Of a stretch of 41,979 nt of DNA, positions 1 to 7,407 are shown in pieces. Source of the stretch: Sandaracinaceae bacterium (GTDB lineage Bacteria; Myxococcota_A; Polyangia; Polyangiales; Sandaracinaceae); contig JAHBWG010000082.1 of assembly GCA_019637095.1 (NCBI GenBank), positions 1 to 41,979 on the forward strand, in the 5' to 3' direction. The translations under genes were made by a program, and so were the position numbers. A model generated the notes under the pieces. The model saw only the letters and a list, made by a program, of their open reading frames with translations. It was not told the origin of the DNA and made no database searches. Each line of letters starts with the position of its first letter. The first letter of the stretch is position 1.

Positions 1-303
1 GAGTCGCCGCGCCGGCGCGCGCGCCGGCCGGAGCCGCCGGTCGCCGCGCCGACCGCGACGGACCTCGACCGCGGACGCGAGGCGATGATCGCAGGTGATC
101 TGCGCGGCGCCATCGACCACCTCGAGCGCTACGCGCGCGCGAACCCGTCGCACGCGGTCGTCCAGCAGCAGCTCGGGCGCGCGTACATGCGCGCCGGGGA
201 CGTCGAGCGCGGCGTCGCCGCGTATCGCCGGTACCTGCGCCTCGCGCCGAACGCACCCGACCGCGCCATCGTCGAGCGCATCCTCGCCCCGCACGGCGGC
301 TGA
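1..303 (+). CDS. TPR-repeat protein, C-terminal fragment (5' end outside window)
   Basis: The reading frame is open from the first base to a TGA at 301-303, so this is the last 100 codons of a longer gene. An Arg/Pro/Ala-rich stretch (about residues 1-20) is followed by a helical region of two TPR-like hairpins. These have the spacing of alanine, glycine and tyrosine residues typical of the family (for example LGRAYMRAGD and AYRRYLRLAP). TPR hairpins bind other proteins; the partner is unknown. The Pro/Arg linker is the kind that often joins a kinase or membrane part to a TPR tail in myxobacteria, but nothing upstream is visible to confirm this. It converges on the FHA gene at 557-1489. Confidence 0.7.
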   Translation, partial: ESPRRRARRPEPPVAAPTATDLDRGREAMIAGDLRGAIDHLERYARANPSHAVVQQQLGRAYMRAGDVERGVAAYRRYLRLAPNAPDRAIVERILAPHGG

Positions 304-323
304 CGGCGGCTCGGCGACCCGAA

Positions 324-346
324 GCCCGTCGATGGATCGAGCGGGC
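324..346 (+). terminator. Hairpin downstream of the TPR gene, no U-tract
   Basis: The arms GCCCGTCGAT and ATCGAGCGGGC pair apart from one bulged G. The hairpin lies 21 nt after the stop of the TPR fragment, between two convergent genes. There is no T-run, so this is at most a weak or Rho-assisted end. The rest of the 304-556 gap shows no gene. Confidence 0.3.
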
Positions 347-556
347 ATGCGCTCGAGGGCGAGAGCGCGCGGCGACGGGCGTCGCGCACGAGGGAGTGCC
401 CTCGAAGCCGTCGCCAACCACGATCGCGTCGCCACCCCGTTCGTCGTGGGTGGGGGTCCTCGCCTCCGGGTCTCCACGCCTCCCGTTCATTCAAGCGAGA
501 CGAAGAGAGACGAGGAGACGAGGAGGGTCGGAGCGTTGGAACGACCGCTCGGCGAA

Positions 557-1489
557 TCAGGTCGTCTGCTCGACGCGCAGGAGCTGGTGGCCGACGAACA
601 GGTAGTCGCCGTGGCCGAGCTCGCGCTCGCCGTCGATGCGCACGTACGTGCCGTTGCGCGAGCCCAGATCGACGAGGGAGAACGCGCCGTTCGCGGCGAG
701 CTCCACCTTCGCGTGCGTGCCCGACATGAAGACGTCCTCGGGGAAGTTCATGTCGCTCCCCTCGCGCCCGATCTGCACCGAGTTCTCCCGCGCGCAGTAG
801 ACCATCCCGTCGGCGCCGCCCTCGAGGATCTGCACGACCCGGAACGGGCTCGGTCGCTTCGGAGACGAGTAGAAGTACGTCTGGTCCGGGTCGGGCCCCG
901 ACGTGTCCTTCGGCGTCGCCTCGAGCCGGAAGACTTGCTTGCCGCAGAGGAACTTCGTGCCGGGCGCGATCGCCGTCGGCTGCTTCACGCGCACGAACAC
1001 GCCGTTGAGGCTCTTCTCGTCGCGCACGACGAGCTTCTCGTTGCGGTAGAAGAAGTTCGCGTGGCGCGGGCTCACCCACGGGTCGGTGGGGAACGGGATC
1101 TGCGCGTCGGTGGTGCCGACGACGTGCTCGGTGCCCTGCAGGAGGTAGCTGAGACCGTCCGCCCCTTCGGTCCCGCTGATGAGGATCAGCCGCGCCTTGC
1201 CCGGCGCCTGCATGCTCCCGAAGAACTCGACCTTCTTCTCGAGCATCTCCTTCGGCACCGTCGCGCCGCAGGCGCCACAGAACTTGTGCCCGCTCGGGAC
1301 CGGGGTCGAGCACTCCTTGCAGACGTAGTAGCGGGACTGCTCCATCTCATCCTCCTGTTCGGCCGCGGCGGCGGGCGCGGCCGGCGTCGGGAACAGCGCC
1401 AGGTCGTGACCGCAGATCGGGCACCAGTTGGCGCCCATCGGGCTGAACGTGTCGCATGCGCCACACGCGATCCCGAGGTCCTCTTCCAT
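557..1489 (-). CDS. Double zinc-ribbon, double FHA-domain protein
   Basis: This is a 310-residue soluble protein with two zinc ribbons at the N-terminus (C9/C12/C23/C26 and C57/C60/C71/C74) and two FHA domains. FHA domains bind phosphothreonine on proteins modified by Ser/Thr kinases. FHA2 (about 218-307) has the full signature: G241-R242, S256..H259 and R278-N279-G280. FHA1 (about 99-190) keeps S140..H143 and N162 but has VVGTTD where the Gly-Arg pair should be, so it may not bind phosphopeptide. No membrane segment is present. The ATG start follows a clear promoter (1531-1560). The Ser/Thr kinase at 37.9 kb shows that such signalling exists in this organism; a direct link is not shown. Confidence 0.88.
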   Translation of the reverse strand: MEEDLGIACGACDTFSPMGANWCPICGHDLALFPTPAAPAAAAEQEDEMEQSRYYVCKECSTPVPSGHKFCGACGATVPKEMLEKKVEFFGSMQAPGKARLILISGTEGADGLSYLLQGTEHVVGTTDAQIPFPTDPWVSPRHANFFYRNEKLVVRDEKSLNGVFVRVKQPTAIAPGTKFLCGKQVFRLEATPKDTSGPDPDQTYFYSSPKRPSPFRVVQILEGGADGMVYCARENSVQIGREGSDMNFPEDVFMSGTHAKVELAANGAFSLVDLGSRNGTYVRIDGERELGHGDYLFVGHQLLRVEQTT

Positions 1490-1530
1490 GACGACGTTCT
1501 TCTACCAATGCCCAGTGCGACTCGTGGCCT

Positions 1531-1560
1531 GTTCTAAGCCAACCGGGCGCCCGGGGTCAA
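1531..1560 (-). promoter_or_regulatory. Promoter of the zinc-ribbon/FHA gene, with palindromic spacer
   Basis: Read on the minus strand: TTGACC (1555-1560), an 18-bp spacer, then TAGAAC (1531-1536). The spacer contains a perfect 12-bp palindrome, CCGGGCGCCCGG (1543-1554), between the two boxes, a suitable place for a repressor or DNA-distorting activator. The predicted leader is about 35-40 nt. Confidence 0.6.
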
Positions 1561-4500
1561 CGAAGCGCGCGAGCCGCCGCCTCGCGGACCCGCGCCTCGG
1601 GATCGGCGTCCCGCGCCCGCTCGAGCGCCGCGACGTCCTCAGGCGCCCGGCTCGTCGCGAGCGCCTCGGCCGCCGCCTCGCGGACGAACGCATACGCGTC
1701 GGCGCGCAGCGCCTCGCGCAGCGCCGCGCGCGCCGCGTCGGTCGGAGCGCGACCGAGGGCGCGCGCCGCGCGCGTGCGCATCGACCAGTCGCGGTGCGCG
1801 CGCAGCGTCTCCGCGAGCCGCTCGCTCGACGCCTCGCCCGGGGCGCGCCCCACCGCGTGGAGCGCGTCGAGCGTCGCGCGCTGGACGGAGACCGGGGGCG
1901 CGGCGAGCGCGCGGGCGACCGCCGCGTCCGCCTCCGGGCGATCGCGCCCGACGAGGATCCGGAGCGCCGCGACGCGGACCGCCGCGTCGTCGTGCGCCGC
2001 CGCGTCGACGAGCTCGTCGAGCAACCCGTCGCCGAGCGACGCGAGCGCGACGCGCGCGCGCGCCGCCGCGGGGGCCGGCCAGGCGTCGAGGTCCTCCGTC
2101 AGCGCGCCGAGCGCGACGCCGCCGCGCTCCTCGAGCGCGGCGAGCGCGGGCAGCGCGCGCTCCACCGGGCCGCGCAGCGCCGCCGACGCCGCCGCCTCGA
2201 GCGCGGGGCGCAGCGCCGCGAGGTCGTCGATCGGCGGGCCGCGATCCGCGCCCGCCGCGAGGCGCTCGAGGTAGTCGCGCACGCGCTCGAACGTCTCGGG
2301 CGGCGGCAGCGTCGCACCCCCATCGACCGCCGACCCCGCGAGCGCGCGTCGCAGGGCGCGCGCCGACGCCACGCGCACCGCCTCGTCCGGCTCGAAGAGC
2401 CCCTCGACCAACGCCTCGGTCGCCGCGGGGCCGCCGAGCGATCCGAGCGCGGAGGCGGCGATCGTCGCGTACGCGCCGCCGCGCGCCCGCATCACCGTCG
2501 CGACGAGCGGGGCGTGCTCGGCGCCCCCGGCGCGCCCGAGCGCCCACACGAGCGCGAGGACCACGTCCTCGTGGCCCTCGGTCTCGAGCGCGCGCGCCAG
2601 CTCCGCGGCGACCGCGCGGCTCGGCTCGAGCGCGACGCCCATGTGCGCGTACGCGCGCACCGCGGGATCCGTCGCCGTGCGCAGCCGCGCCGACGCGCGG
2701 CGCGCGTCGCGACCGCCGACGCGGGCGAGGCCCCACGCGGCGAGCGCGCGCAGCCGCGCGTCGGGGCCCTCCGCGAGCGCGGCGAGGCGCGGCGCGAGCG
2801 CCGGCGGAGCGATGGCGCCGGCCGCGCGCAGCGCCTGCATCCGCTCGCGCAGATCCAGGCTCCGGTTCTCCGCGACCGCGACGAGCGGCGCGGCGGCGCT
2901 CGGGTTGCCGAGGTCGCCCAGGATCTCGAGCGCGACGCGACGCTGCGCGGGGTCCGCGTCGGCGAGCGCCTCGAGCAGCGGCTTGATCGCGCGGCCGCCG
3001 AGCCGTCGGAGCTCCTCGCCGGCCTCGTCGGCCCCGGCGCCGCCGCGGCGCACGCGACGCGCGAGCGGCCCCGCGTACGCGTCGTACAGCTCGACGGCCA
3101 TCCGGCGGAACACCGGCCGCTCGGGGTGCCCGATCGCCAGCGGCAACAGATCGCGCTCGAGGACGCCGAGCGTCCCTGCGCCGAGGTTGATCTGGATGGA
3201 GGCGCGCACCGCGCGCGCCACGAGGTCGTCGTCGGGCGTGATGCGGAGCAGCCGTCGATAAAGCAAGTCTGCTTGCGGCCCGTCGGCCCGCGCGAGGTGG
3301 AGCTCCGCGAGCTCGAAGTACACGGGATAGAGCCGATCGTTCAGCTCGAGCGCGCGCCGGTAGCTCGCGATGGCGCGCTCCGGGTCCTGCCGCGCGCGGT
3401 ACAGCTCGGCGAGGCGCCGATGCGCCGAGGCGTCGTCCGGGTTGTGCTCGACCGCCTCGGCGGCGTAGCGCAGCGCCTCCGCGTCGCGGTAGAGCGCGAG
3501 CGCGTGCTCCGCCATCTGGGCGAGGTAGCGGGAGGCGCGGTGCGGATCCGCGTCGCGCAGGCGCGCGAGCACCTCGATGGCGCCGGCGAGGTCTCCGCGC
3601 TGCCGCCGCATGCGCTCGAGGGCGGTGAGGCTCTCCACGTCCGTGGGGGCCGCCTCGACCACGCGCGCGAGCGTCCGCTCCGCGGCCGCTTGGTGCGGAG
3701 CGCCCCGGCGCCGGTAGGCCTCGGCCAGGAAGCGGCCCGCGTCGACGTCGGGCGGCTCCGCGGCGAAGCGCGCCTCGAGCTCCGCGATCCGCGTCGTGAT
3801 CTGCCGCGTGCGCCCCCAGATCCCGACGATGCGCTCGCGCGCCTCGCGGCGCGCCACCGCGTCGGAGCCCGCGAGCTCGAGCACGCGCCGCCAGCTCGCC
3901 TCCGCCTCCGCCTCGAGGTGGTGCCGCTCGAGGGCGACCGCGAGCCCGCGCACGTAGGCGATCTCGTCGCGTCGGAGCTCCACCGCGCGCCGGTACTCCT
4001 CGATGGCCTGCGGCAAGAGGTCGTGATCGGCGAGGATGCCAGCGAGCGTCGCGTGCGCCGCCGGGCGATCGCGCTCGACCTCCAGCACGCGGCGCCACGT
4101 CGCGAGCGCCGCGTCGCGGTTGCCCGCCGCGAGCTGCTGCGAGCCGAGCGCGACGAGGTGCGCCGGGTCGTGCGGGTCGATCCGCGCGAGCAGCTCGACC
4201 TCACGGTTCGCGAGCTCGTCCTCGCCCCAGCGCGCGTAGAGCTGCGCGAGCTGCCCGTGCAGCGCCGCGTCGCGCGGGTTTCGTTGGCCGACCTCGCGCA
4301 CGAGGCGCAGCGCCTCCTCCCGCCGGTCCGTCTCCACGAGGTGCTGCGCGAGCTCGATGACGAAGCGAGGCTCGCGCGGCGCCGCGCGGATCAGCGCGCG
4401 GTACTCGGTGACGACGTCGTCGAGCCGGCCCGAGCGCATGAGGATCTGGATGACGCTGCGCCGCGCGTCGATGTCGCGCGCGCGCGCCGCGAGGGCGCGC

Positions 4501-5591
4501 CGGTACGCGGCGAGGGCCGCCTCGTCGTTGCCGAGCTCGTCCTCGATCTGGGCGAGGAGCGCGCTCGCCTCGTAGCCGCCGCGCGCCTCGCGTCGCAGGC
4601 GCTCGGCGAGCTCGGGCAAGCGATCCGCCTGGCGGTACGCGACGCGCATCTGCTCGTACAGCTCGGCGCGGATCCCCGCCTCGCCGCCCGCGAGCCGCAG
4701 CGCGCGATCGAGCGTCGCGAGCGAGTCCTCGAGCGCGCCGGCCTCGAGCTGCGCGCGCGAGAGCTCGAGCAGCACCGGCGGCAGCACGCGGTTGTCGCCG
4801 CCGAGCGCGCGCAGGACGCGCTGGTACTCCTCGACCGCGCGATCCCACTCGCGCGCGGCGACCAAGGCGCGGGCGAGCTCGGTGCGCGAGTACACGCTCG
4901 CGCCGGGTCCGCGCGCGAGCTCCTCGAAGTGCGCGCGCGCGCCGTCGAAGTCACGCGCCTCCATCGCGGCGGCGGCCGCCTCGCGCGAGAGCTCCTCGCG
5001 CGCGACGCGCTCGCGCGTGCGCTCGAGGGCCTCGGCGTAGTGCGCGCGCGCCTGCGACAACCGGCCAGCCGCGCGCTCGAGCCGCGCGAGCGCGAGCCGC
5101 GGCGCGGCCTCGCGCGGGCGCCCCTCCGCCGCGCGCGCGTACTCGGCGCGCGCCTCGTCGTGGCGGCCCTGCCCCTTGAGCACGTGCCCGAGGAGCATGC
5201 GCGGCGCATAGGCCGCCTCGTCGTCGGCGAGCCGCTCGCGCAGCGTCCGGGCGAGCCCGTCCACCGTGCCGTCGCGGGTGCGGTAGAGCTCGACGAGACG
5301 CCGGAAGGCGAAGCCCTCGCTCGGGTCGCGCTCGAGGATCGCGAGGTAGCGCCCCACCAGGACGGCGTCGCGCTCCTCGCCCGGGGTCTCTTGCGCCTGC
5401 GGCGCCGCCCTGACCGTCCGCGGCGGTCGCGGTCCGCGCGGACGACCCGCCGCCGGCCGCGCGGGCCGCCCCGGCGGCGTCGCCCTCCCCGGCCGCTCGC
5501 GAGTCAGGCCCCAGTCGTCCTGCGCGCGCACGGGCGGCGCGACCCCGACGAGCGCCAGAGCGAGCACCCCGCAACCGAGCCAGCGCGCCAC
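1557..5591 (-). CDS. Large secreted TPR-HEAT repeat protein
   Basis: About 1344 residues. A signal peptide (basic start, hydrophobic core LALALVGVAP, cleavage near VRA-Q) is followed by a low-complexity Arg/Pro/Gly linker and roughly 20 TPR units (about residues 80-860). The last 450 residues are Ala/Arg/Leu-rich HEAT or PBS-lyase-like repeats (units such as ALEILGDLGNPSAAAPLV). It is probably a periplasmic scaffold, since no catalytic motif is visible. Two GTG starts are possible, 5600 and 5591. I chose 5591 because a -10 box (TATAGT, 5599-5604) overlaps the upstream one and lies 7 nt before this one. The gene contains one of the three GCAAG-N4-CTTGC palindromes (3263-3276). Confidence 0.85.
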   Translation of the reverse strand: MARWLGCGVLALALVGVAPPVRAQDDWGLTRERPGRATPPGRPARPAAGRPRGPRPPRTVRAAPQAQETPGEERDAVLVGRYLAILERDPSEGFAFRRLVELYRTRDGTVDGLARTLRERLADDEAAYAPRMLLGHVLKGQGRHDEARAEYARAAEGRPREAAPRLALARLERAAGRLSQARAHYAEALERTRERVAREELSREAAAAAMEARDFDGARAHFEELARGPGASVYSRTELARALVAAREWDRAVEEYQRVLRALGGDNRVLPPVLLELSRAQLEAGALEDSLATLDRALRLAGGEAGIRAELYEQMRVAYRQADRLPELAERLRREARGGYEASALLAQIEDELGNDEAALAAYRRALAARARDIDARRSVIQILMRSGRLDDVVTEYRALIRAAPREPRFVIELAQHLVETDRREEALRLVREVGQRNPRDAALHGQLAQLYARWGEDELANREVELLARIDPHDPAHLVALGSQQLAAGNRDAALATWRRVLEVERDRPAAHATLAGILADHDLLPQAIEEYRRAVELRRDEIAYVRGLAVALERHHLEAEAEASWRRVLELAGSDAVARREARERIVGIWGRTRQITTRIAELEARFAAEPPDVDAGRFLAEAYRRRGAPHQAAAERTLARVVEAAPTDVESLTALERMRRQRGDLAGAIEVLARLRDADPHRASRYLAQMAEHALALYRDAEALRYAAEAVEHNPDDASAHRRLAELYRARQDPERAIASYRRALELNDRLYPVYFELAELHLARADGPQADLLYRRLLRITPDDDLVARAVRASIQINLGAGTLGVLERDLLPLAIGHPERPVFRRMAVELYDAYAGPLARRVRRGGAGADEAGEELRRLGGRAIKPLLEALADADPAQRRVALEILGDLGNPSAAAPLVAVAENRSLDLRERMQALRAAGAIAPPALAPRLAALAEGPDARLRALAAWGLARVGGRDARRASARLRTATDPAVRAYAHMGVALEPSRAVAAELARALETEGHEDVVLALVWALGRAGGAEHAPLVATVMRARGGAYATIAASALGSLGGPAATEALVEGLFEPDEAVRVASARALRRALAGSAVDGGATLPPPETFERVRDYLERLAAGADRGPPIDDLAALRPALEAAASAALRGPVERALPALAALEERGGVALGALTEDLDAWPAPAAARARVALASLGDGLLDELVDAAAHDDAAVRVAALRILVGRDRPEADAAVARALAAPPVSVQRATLDALHAVGRAPGEASSERLAETLRAHRDWSMRTRAARALGRAPTDAARAALREALRADAYAFVREAAAEALATSRAPEDVAALERARDADPEARVREAAARALR
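3263..3276. repeat. Palindrome GCAAG-TCTG-CTTGC, site 1
   Basis: Found inside the TPR-HEAT gene. The flanking bases match site 2 in inverted orientation over 16 bp (3262-3277). On the coding strand it is read as CAA-GCA-GAC-TTG-CTT, codons uncommon in this genome. Confidence 0.7.
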
Positions 5592-5598
5592 GGCCTCC

Positions 5599-5604
5599 AC
5601 TATA
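5599..5604 (-). promoter_or_regulatory. -10 box TATAGT, 7 nt before a GTG start
   Basis: TATAGT on the minus strand matches the -10 consensus at 5 of 6 positions, which is rare in DNA this GC-rich. It is followed by GGAGGCC and then GTG at 5591, placing the expected +1 on the start codon. No convincing -35 is visible. Confidence 0.5.
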
Positions 5605-5634
5605 ACGGGCGCCGGACGCCGCGCCGCCGCGCGC

Positions 5635-6651
5635 TCACGGGATGCAGAAGGTCAGCCCCCGCCCGGTGTCCGTGCAGGACTGCCCGCCCGTCGGGTCGAA
5701 GCAGTCGGCGGCCGTGCCGCACGGCTGCAGGCACCGCCCCGGCGTCGGTGGGTCGAGCGCGCCGGCGTCGAACTCGTCGCCACCATCGAACTCGGGGCCG
5801 GCGTCGGGGAACATCGGGACCACCGCGCCCTCGCACGTGCCGACGAAGAACACGCTCTGCCCTCGCGTCCCCGTGATGTTGCAGTCGTCGTCCGAGAGGC
5901 ACATCGCGCGCTCGACCGCGCGCTCCCACGTCGTGCAGGAGAGCGCGATCGGCGGCTCACACTGCCCCGCCGCGTTGCAGTCGAGGCCGGGCGGGCACGG
6001 CGTCTCGGGGCTGCACGTACGCAAGCAGACTTGCTCACGCCACCCCATCACGTCGCGCGTGACGCACGTGCCGACGAAGCTCCCGTCGAGCGACACGCAC
6101 TGCTCGTCGAAGTTGCACGGCGCGCACTGCGTCTGCCGGATGCCGTGGCAGGTGCCGTTGGCGAGATCGCACACGGGGCGCACGGTCCCACAGTTGCCGG
6201 GCACCCCGATCATCGCGACGAACTCCTCGGTGCAGTCGACGCAGCGGTGGGACAGCGGGTGGCAGACCTGATCTCCGTCGCAGGTGACGAGAGCGCACGG
6301 GTCCGACGGCCCCGAGTCCGGGGGCGGGGGCATCGACGCGTCGGGCTCCGCGCCCGCGCGGCGGCGGCACACGCCCGCGCCGCATTCCTCGCGCGGGCCG
6401 CAGTCGGCGTCGGCGCTGCACGGCTGGTAGCAGCGGCCCTGCACGCAGACCTCGCCGGAGGCGCACCCCCGCGCGGCGCCAGCGCCGCCGTCCATGCTCG
6501 TCGCGCCGTCGGAGGGCGCGGAGCCGCCCCCTTCGACGCACTCGCGCCGATCGTCGGGGTCCGGCGGATCGGGCGGAGTCGGGGTCTCGTCGCACCCGGC
6601 AGCGAGGGCGAGCACGCAGCCGAGCGAGCAAGCGATGGCGAAACGCGGCAC
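5635..6651 (-). CDS. Cys-rich lipoprotein
   Basis: 338 residues. The N-terminus has a short basic start, a hydrophobic run and a lipobox ending LALAAGC (Cys20), so the protein should be lipid-anchored in the envelope. A Pro/Asp/Gly-rich linker follows, then a body with many cysteines in repeated patterns (C-x-P-C, C-x2-D-x-D-C, CxxG), probably disulphide-bonded outside the cytoplasm. Comparable Cys-rich lipoproteins of unknown role are numerous in myxobacteria. The start is GTG at 6651, 6 nt after a -10-like TACCTT. It diverges from the DUF72 gene and contains one GCAAG-N4-CTTGC palindrome (6021-6034). The function is not recognisable. Confidence 0.82.
   Translation of the reverse strand: MPRFAIACSLGCVLALAAGCDETPTPPDPPDPDDRRECVEGGGSAPSDGATSMDGGAGAARGCASGEVCVQGRCYQPCSADADCGPREECGAGVCRRRAGAEPDASMPPPPDSGPSDPCALVTCDGDQVCHPLSHRCVDCTEEFVAMIGVPGNCGTVRPVCDLANGTCHGIRQTQCAPCNFDEQCVSLDGSFVGTCVTRDVMGWREQVCLRTCSPETPCPPGLDCNAAGQCEPPIALSCTTWERAVERAMCLSDDDCNITGTRGQSVFFVGTCEGAVVPMFPDAGPEFDGGDEFDAGALDPPTPGRCLQPCGTAADCFDPTGGQSCTDTGRGLTFCIP
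6021..6034. repeat. Palindrome GCAAG-CAGA-CTTGC, site 2
   Basis: Inside the Cys-rich lipoprotein gene. The exact reverse complement of site 1 over 16 bp (6020-6035). Codons on the coding strand: CAA-GTC-TGC-TTG-CGT. Confidence 0.7.
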
Positions 6652-6657
6652 GGGGGC

Positions 6658-6663
6658 AAGGTA
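6658..6663 (-). promoter_or_regulatory. -10 box TACCTT, 6 nt before a GTG start
   Basis: TACCTT on the minus strand is followed by GCCCCC and then the GTG at 6651. A transcript from here would begin on the start codon. The -35 region is weak. Confidence 0.4.
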
Positions 6664-6731
6664 TCACGAGCCCGCGCGTCGATGCGAACCCCGGGGCGCG
6701 CGGCGGTCGACGCGCGGATCGAACCGGGCCA

Positions 6732-6737
6732 TACCTC
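6732..6737 (+). promoter_or_regulatory. -10-like TACCTC, 6 nt before the DUF72 start
   Basis: TACCTC is followed by GCGGCC and then ATG at 6744. An alternative reading is TCGACG, 17 bp, CATACC, the same arrangement as before the MFS gene at 27.2 kb. No Shine-Dalgarno sequence is visible. Confidence 0.35.
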
Positions 6738-6743
6738 GCGGCC

Positions 6744-7403
6744 ATGACCCGCATCCACGCCGGCGCCACGCTCGATCGGCCCCCGGGGCCGAAGTACGCG
6801 GCCGCGCTGGACTTCGCGGAGCTCGCGCCTCCGTCTCCGTTCCCGACCGAGCGCACGCTGCGCCGCTGGCGCTCCGAGCTGCCCGAGGGCCTGACGCTGT
6901 CGTGGGTCGTCCCCGCCACGGCCGCGCGCTCGAGCCGCGGCCCCCTCCGCTTCGACGACGCGATGACGGACGCCTTCGCCCGCGCTCGCGAGGCCGCTCA
7001 GATCCTCGGCGCGCGCTTCGCGGTCCTCTCGACGGGGGCCGACGTGACGACGGGCCCGCGCGACCGCGCGCTGCTCACGGAGTGGGTCGCTCGCTGGGGC
7101 GCGGACGCGGGGCAGATCGTGTGGCAGCCGACGGGGCTGTGGGAGGCGGAGCGCGCCATCCCCTTCGCGGCCGAGCTCGGCGTGCTCTACGCGTTCGACC
7201 CGCTCGAGACGGACGCCGTGCCGGTGGGCGAGGTGGTCTACGCGCGGCTGCGCGCGATCGGGACCCGGACGCGCTTCGACGAGTCGCGGCTCGAGGAGGC
7301 GCTCGAGGCGATCGAAGAGACCGAGGCGGCCGACGCCTACGTCGCGATCGAGTCGGCGACCTCGTTCCGCGAGGCGAGCCGGCTCGCGCAGCTCGCGGGC
7401 TGA
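6744..7403 (+). CDS. DUF72 (YecE-like) family protein
   Basis: 219 residues. The central part (about 35-60, PSPFPTERTLRRWRSELPEG) and the late motif YARLRAIGTRTRFDESRLE resemble the DUF72/YecE TIM-barrel family. In that family a Tyr-x-Arg-hydrophobic segment lies on the last strands. The usual N-terminal Gly-Thr-Ser-Gly-Trp segment is missing and the protein is shorter than typical members (about 240-280), so it is a trimmed variant. The biochemical role of DUF72 is not established. It ends 4 nt before the NFACT gene, so the two are almost certainly co-transcribed. The ATG has no Shine-Dalgarno sequence. Confidence 0.65.
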   Translation: MTRIHAGATLDRPPGPKYAAALDFAELAPPSPFPTERTLRRWRSELPEGLTLSWVVPATAARSSRGPLRFDDAMTDAFARAREAAQILGARFAVLSTGADVTTGPRDRALLTEWVARWGADAGQIVWQPTGLWEAERAIPFAAELGVLYAFDPLETDAVPVGEVVYARLRAIGTRTRFDESRLEEALEAIEETEAADAYVAIESATSFREASRLAQLAG

Positions 7404-7407
7404 GCAG

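Noticed and set aside
1428-5876. A 1482-codon plus-strand open frame
   Set aside because: It is Arg/Ala-rich without domain features and lies opposite the TPR-HEAT gene, whose signal peptide and repeats are clear. Very high GC keeps the opposite frames free of stop codons. The same applies to 13545-15650 (+), 15603-18518 (-), 22385-24319 (+) and 25669-27309 (-).
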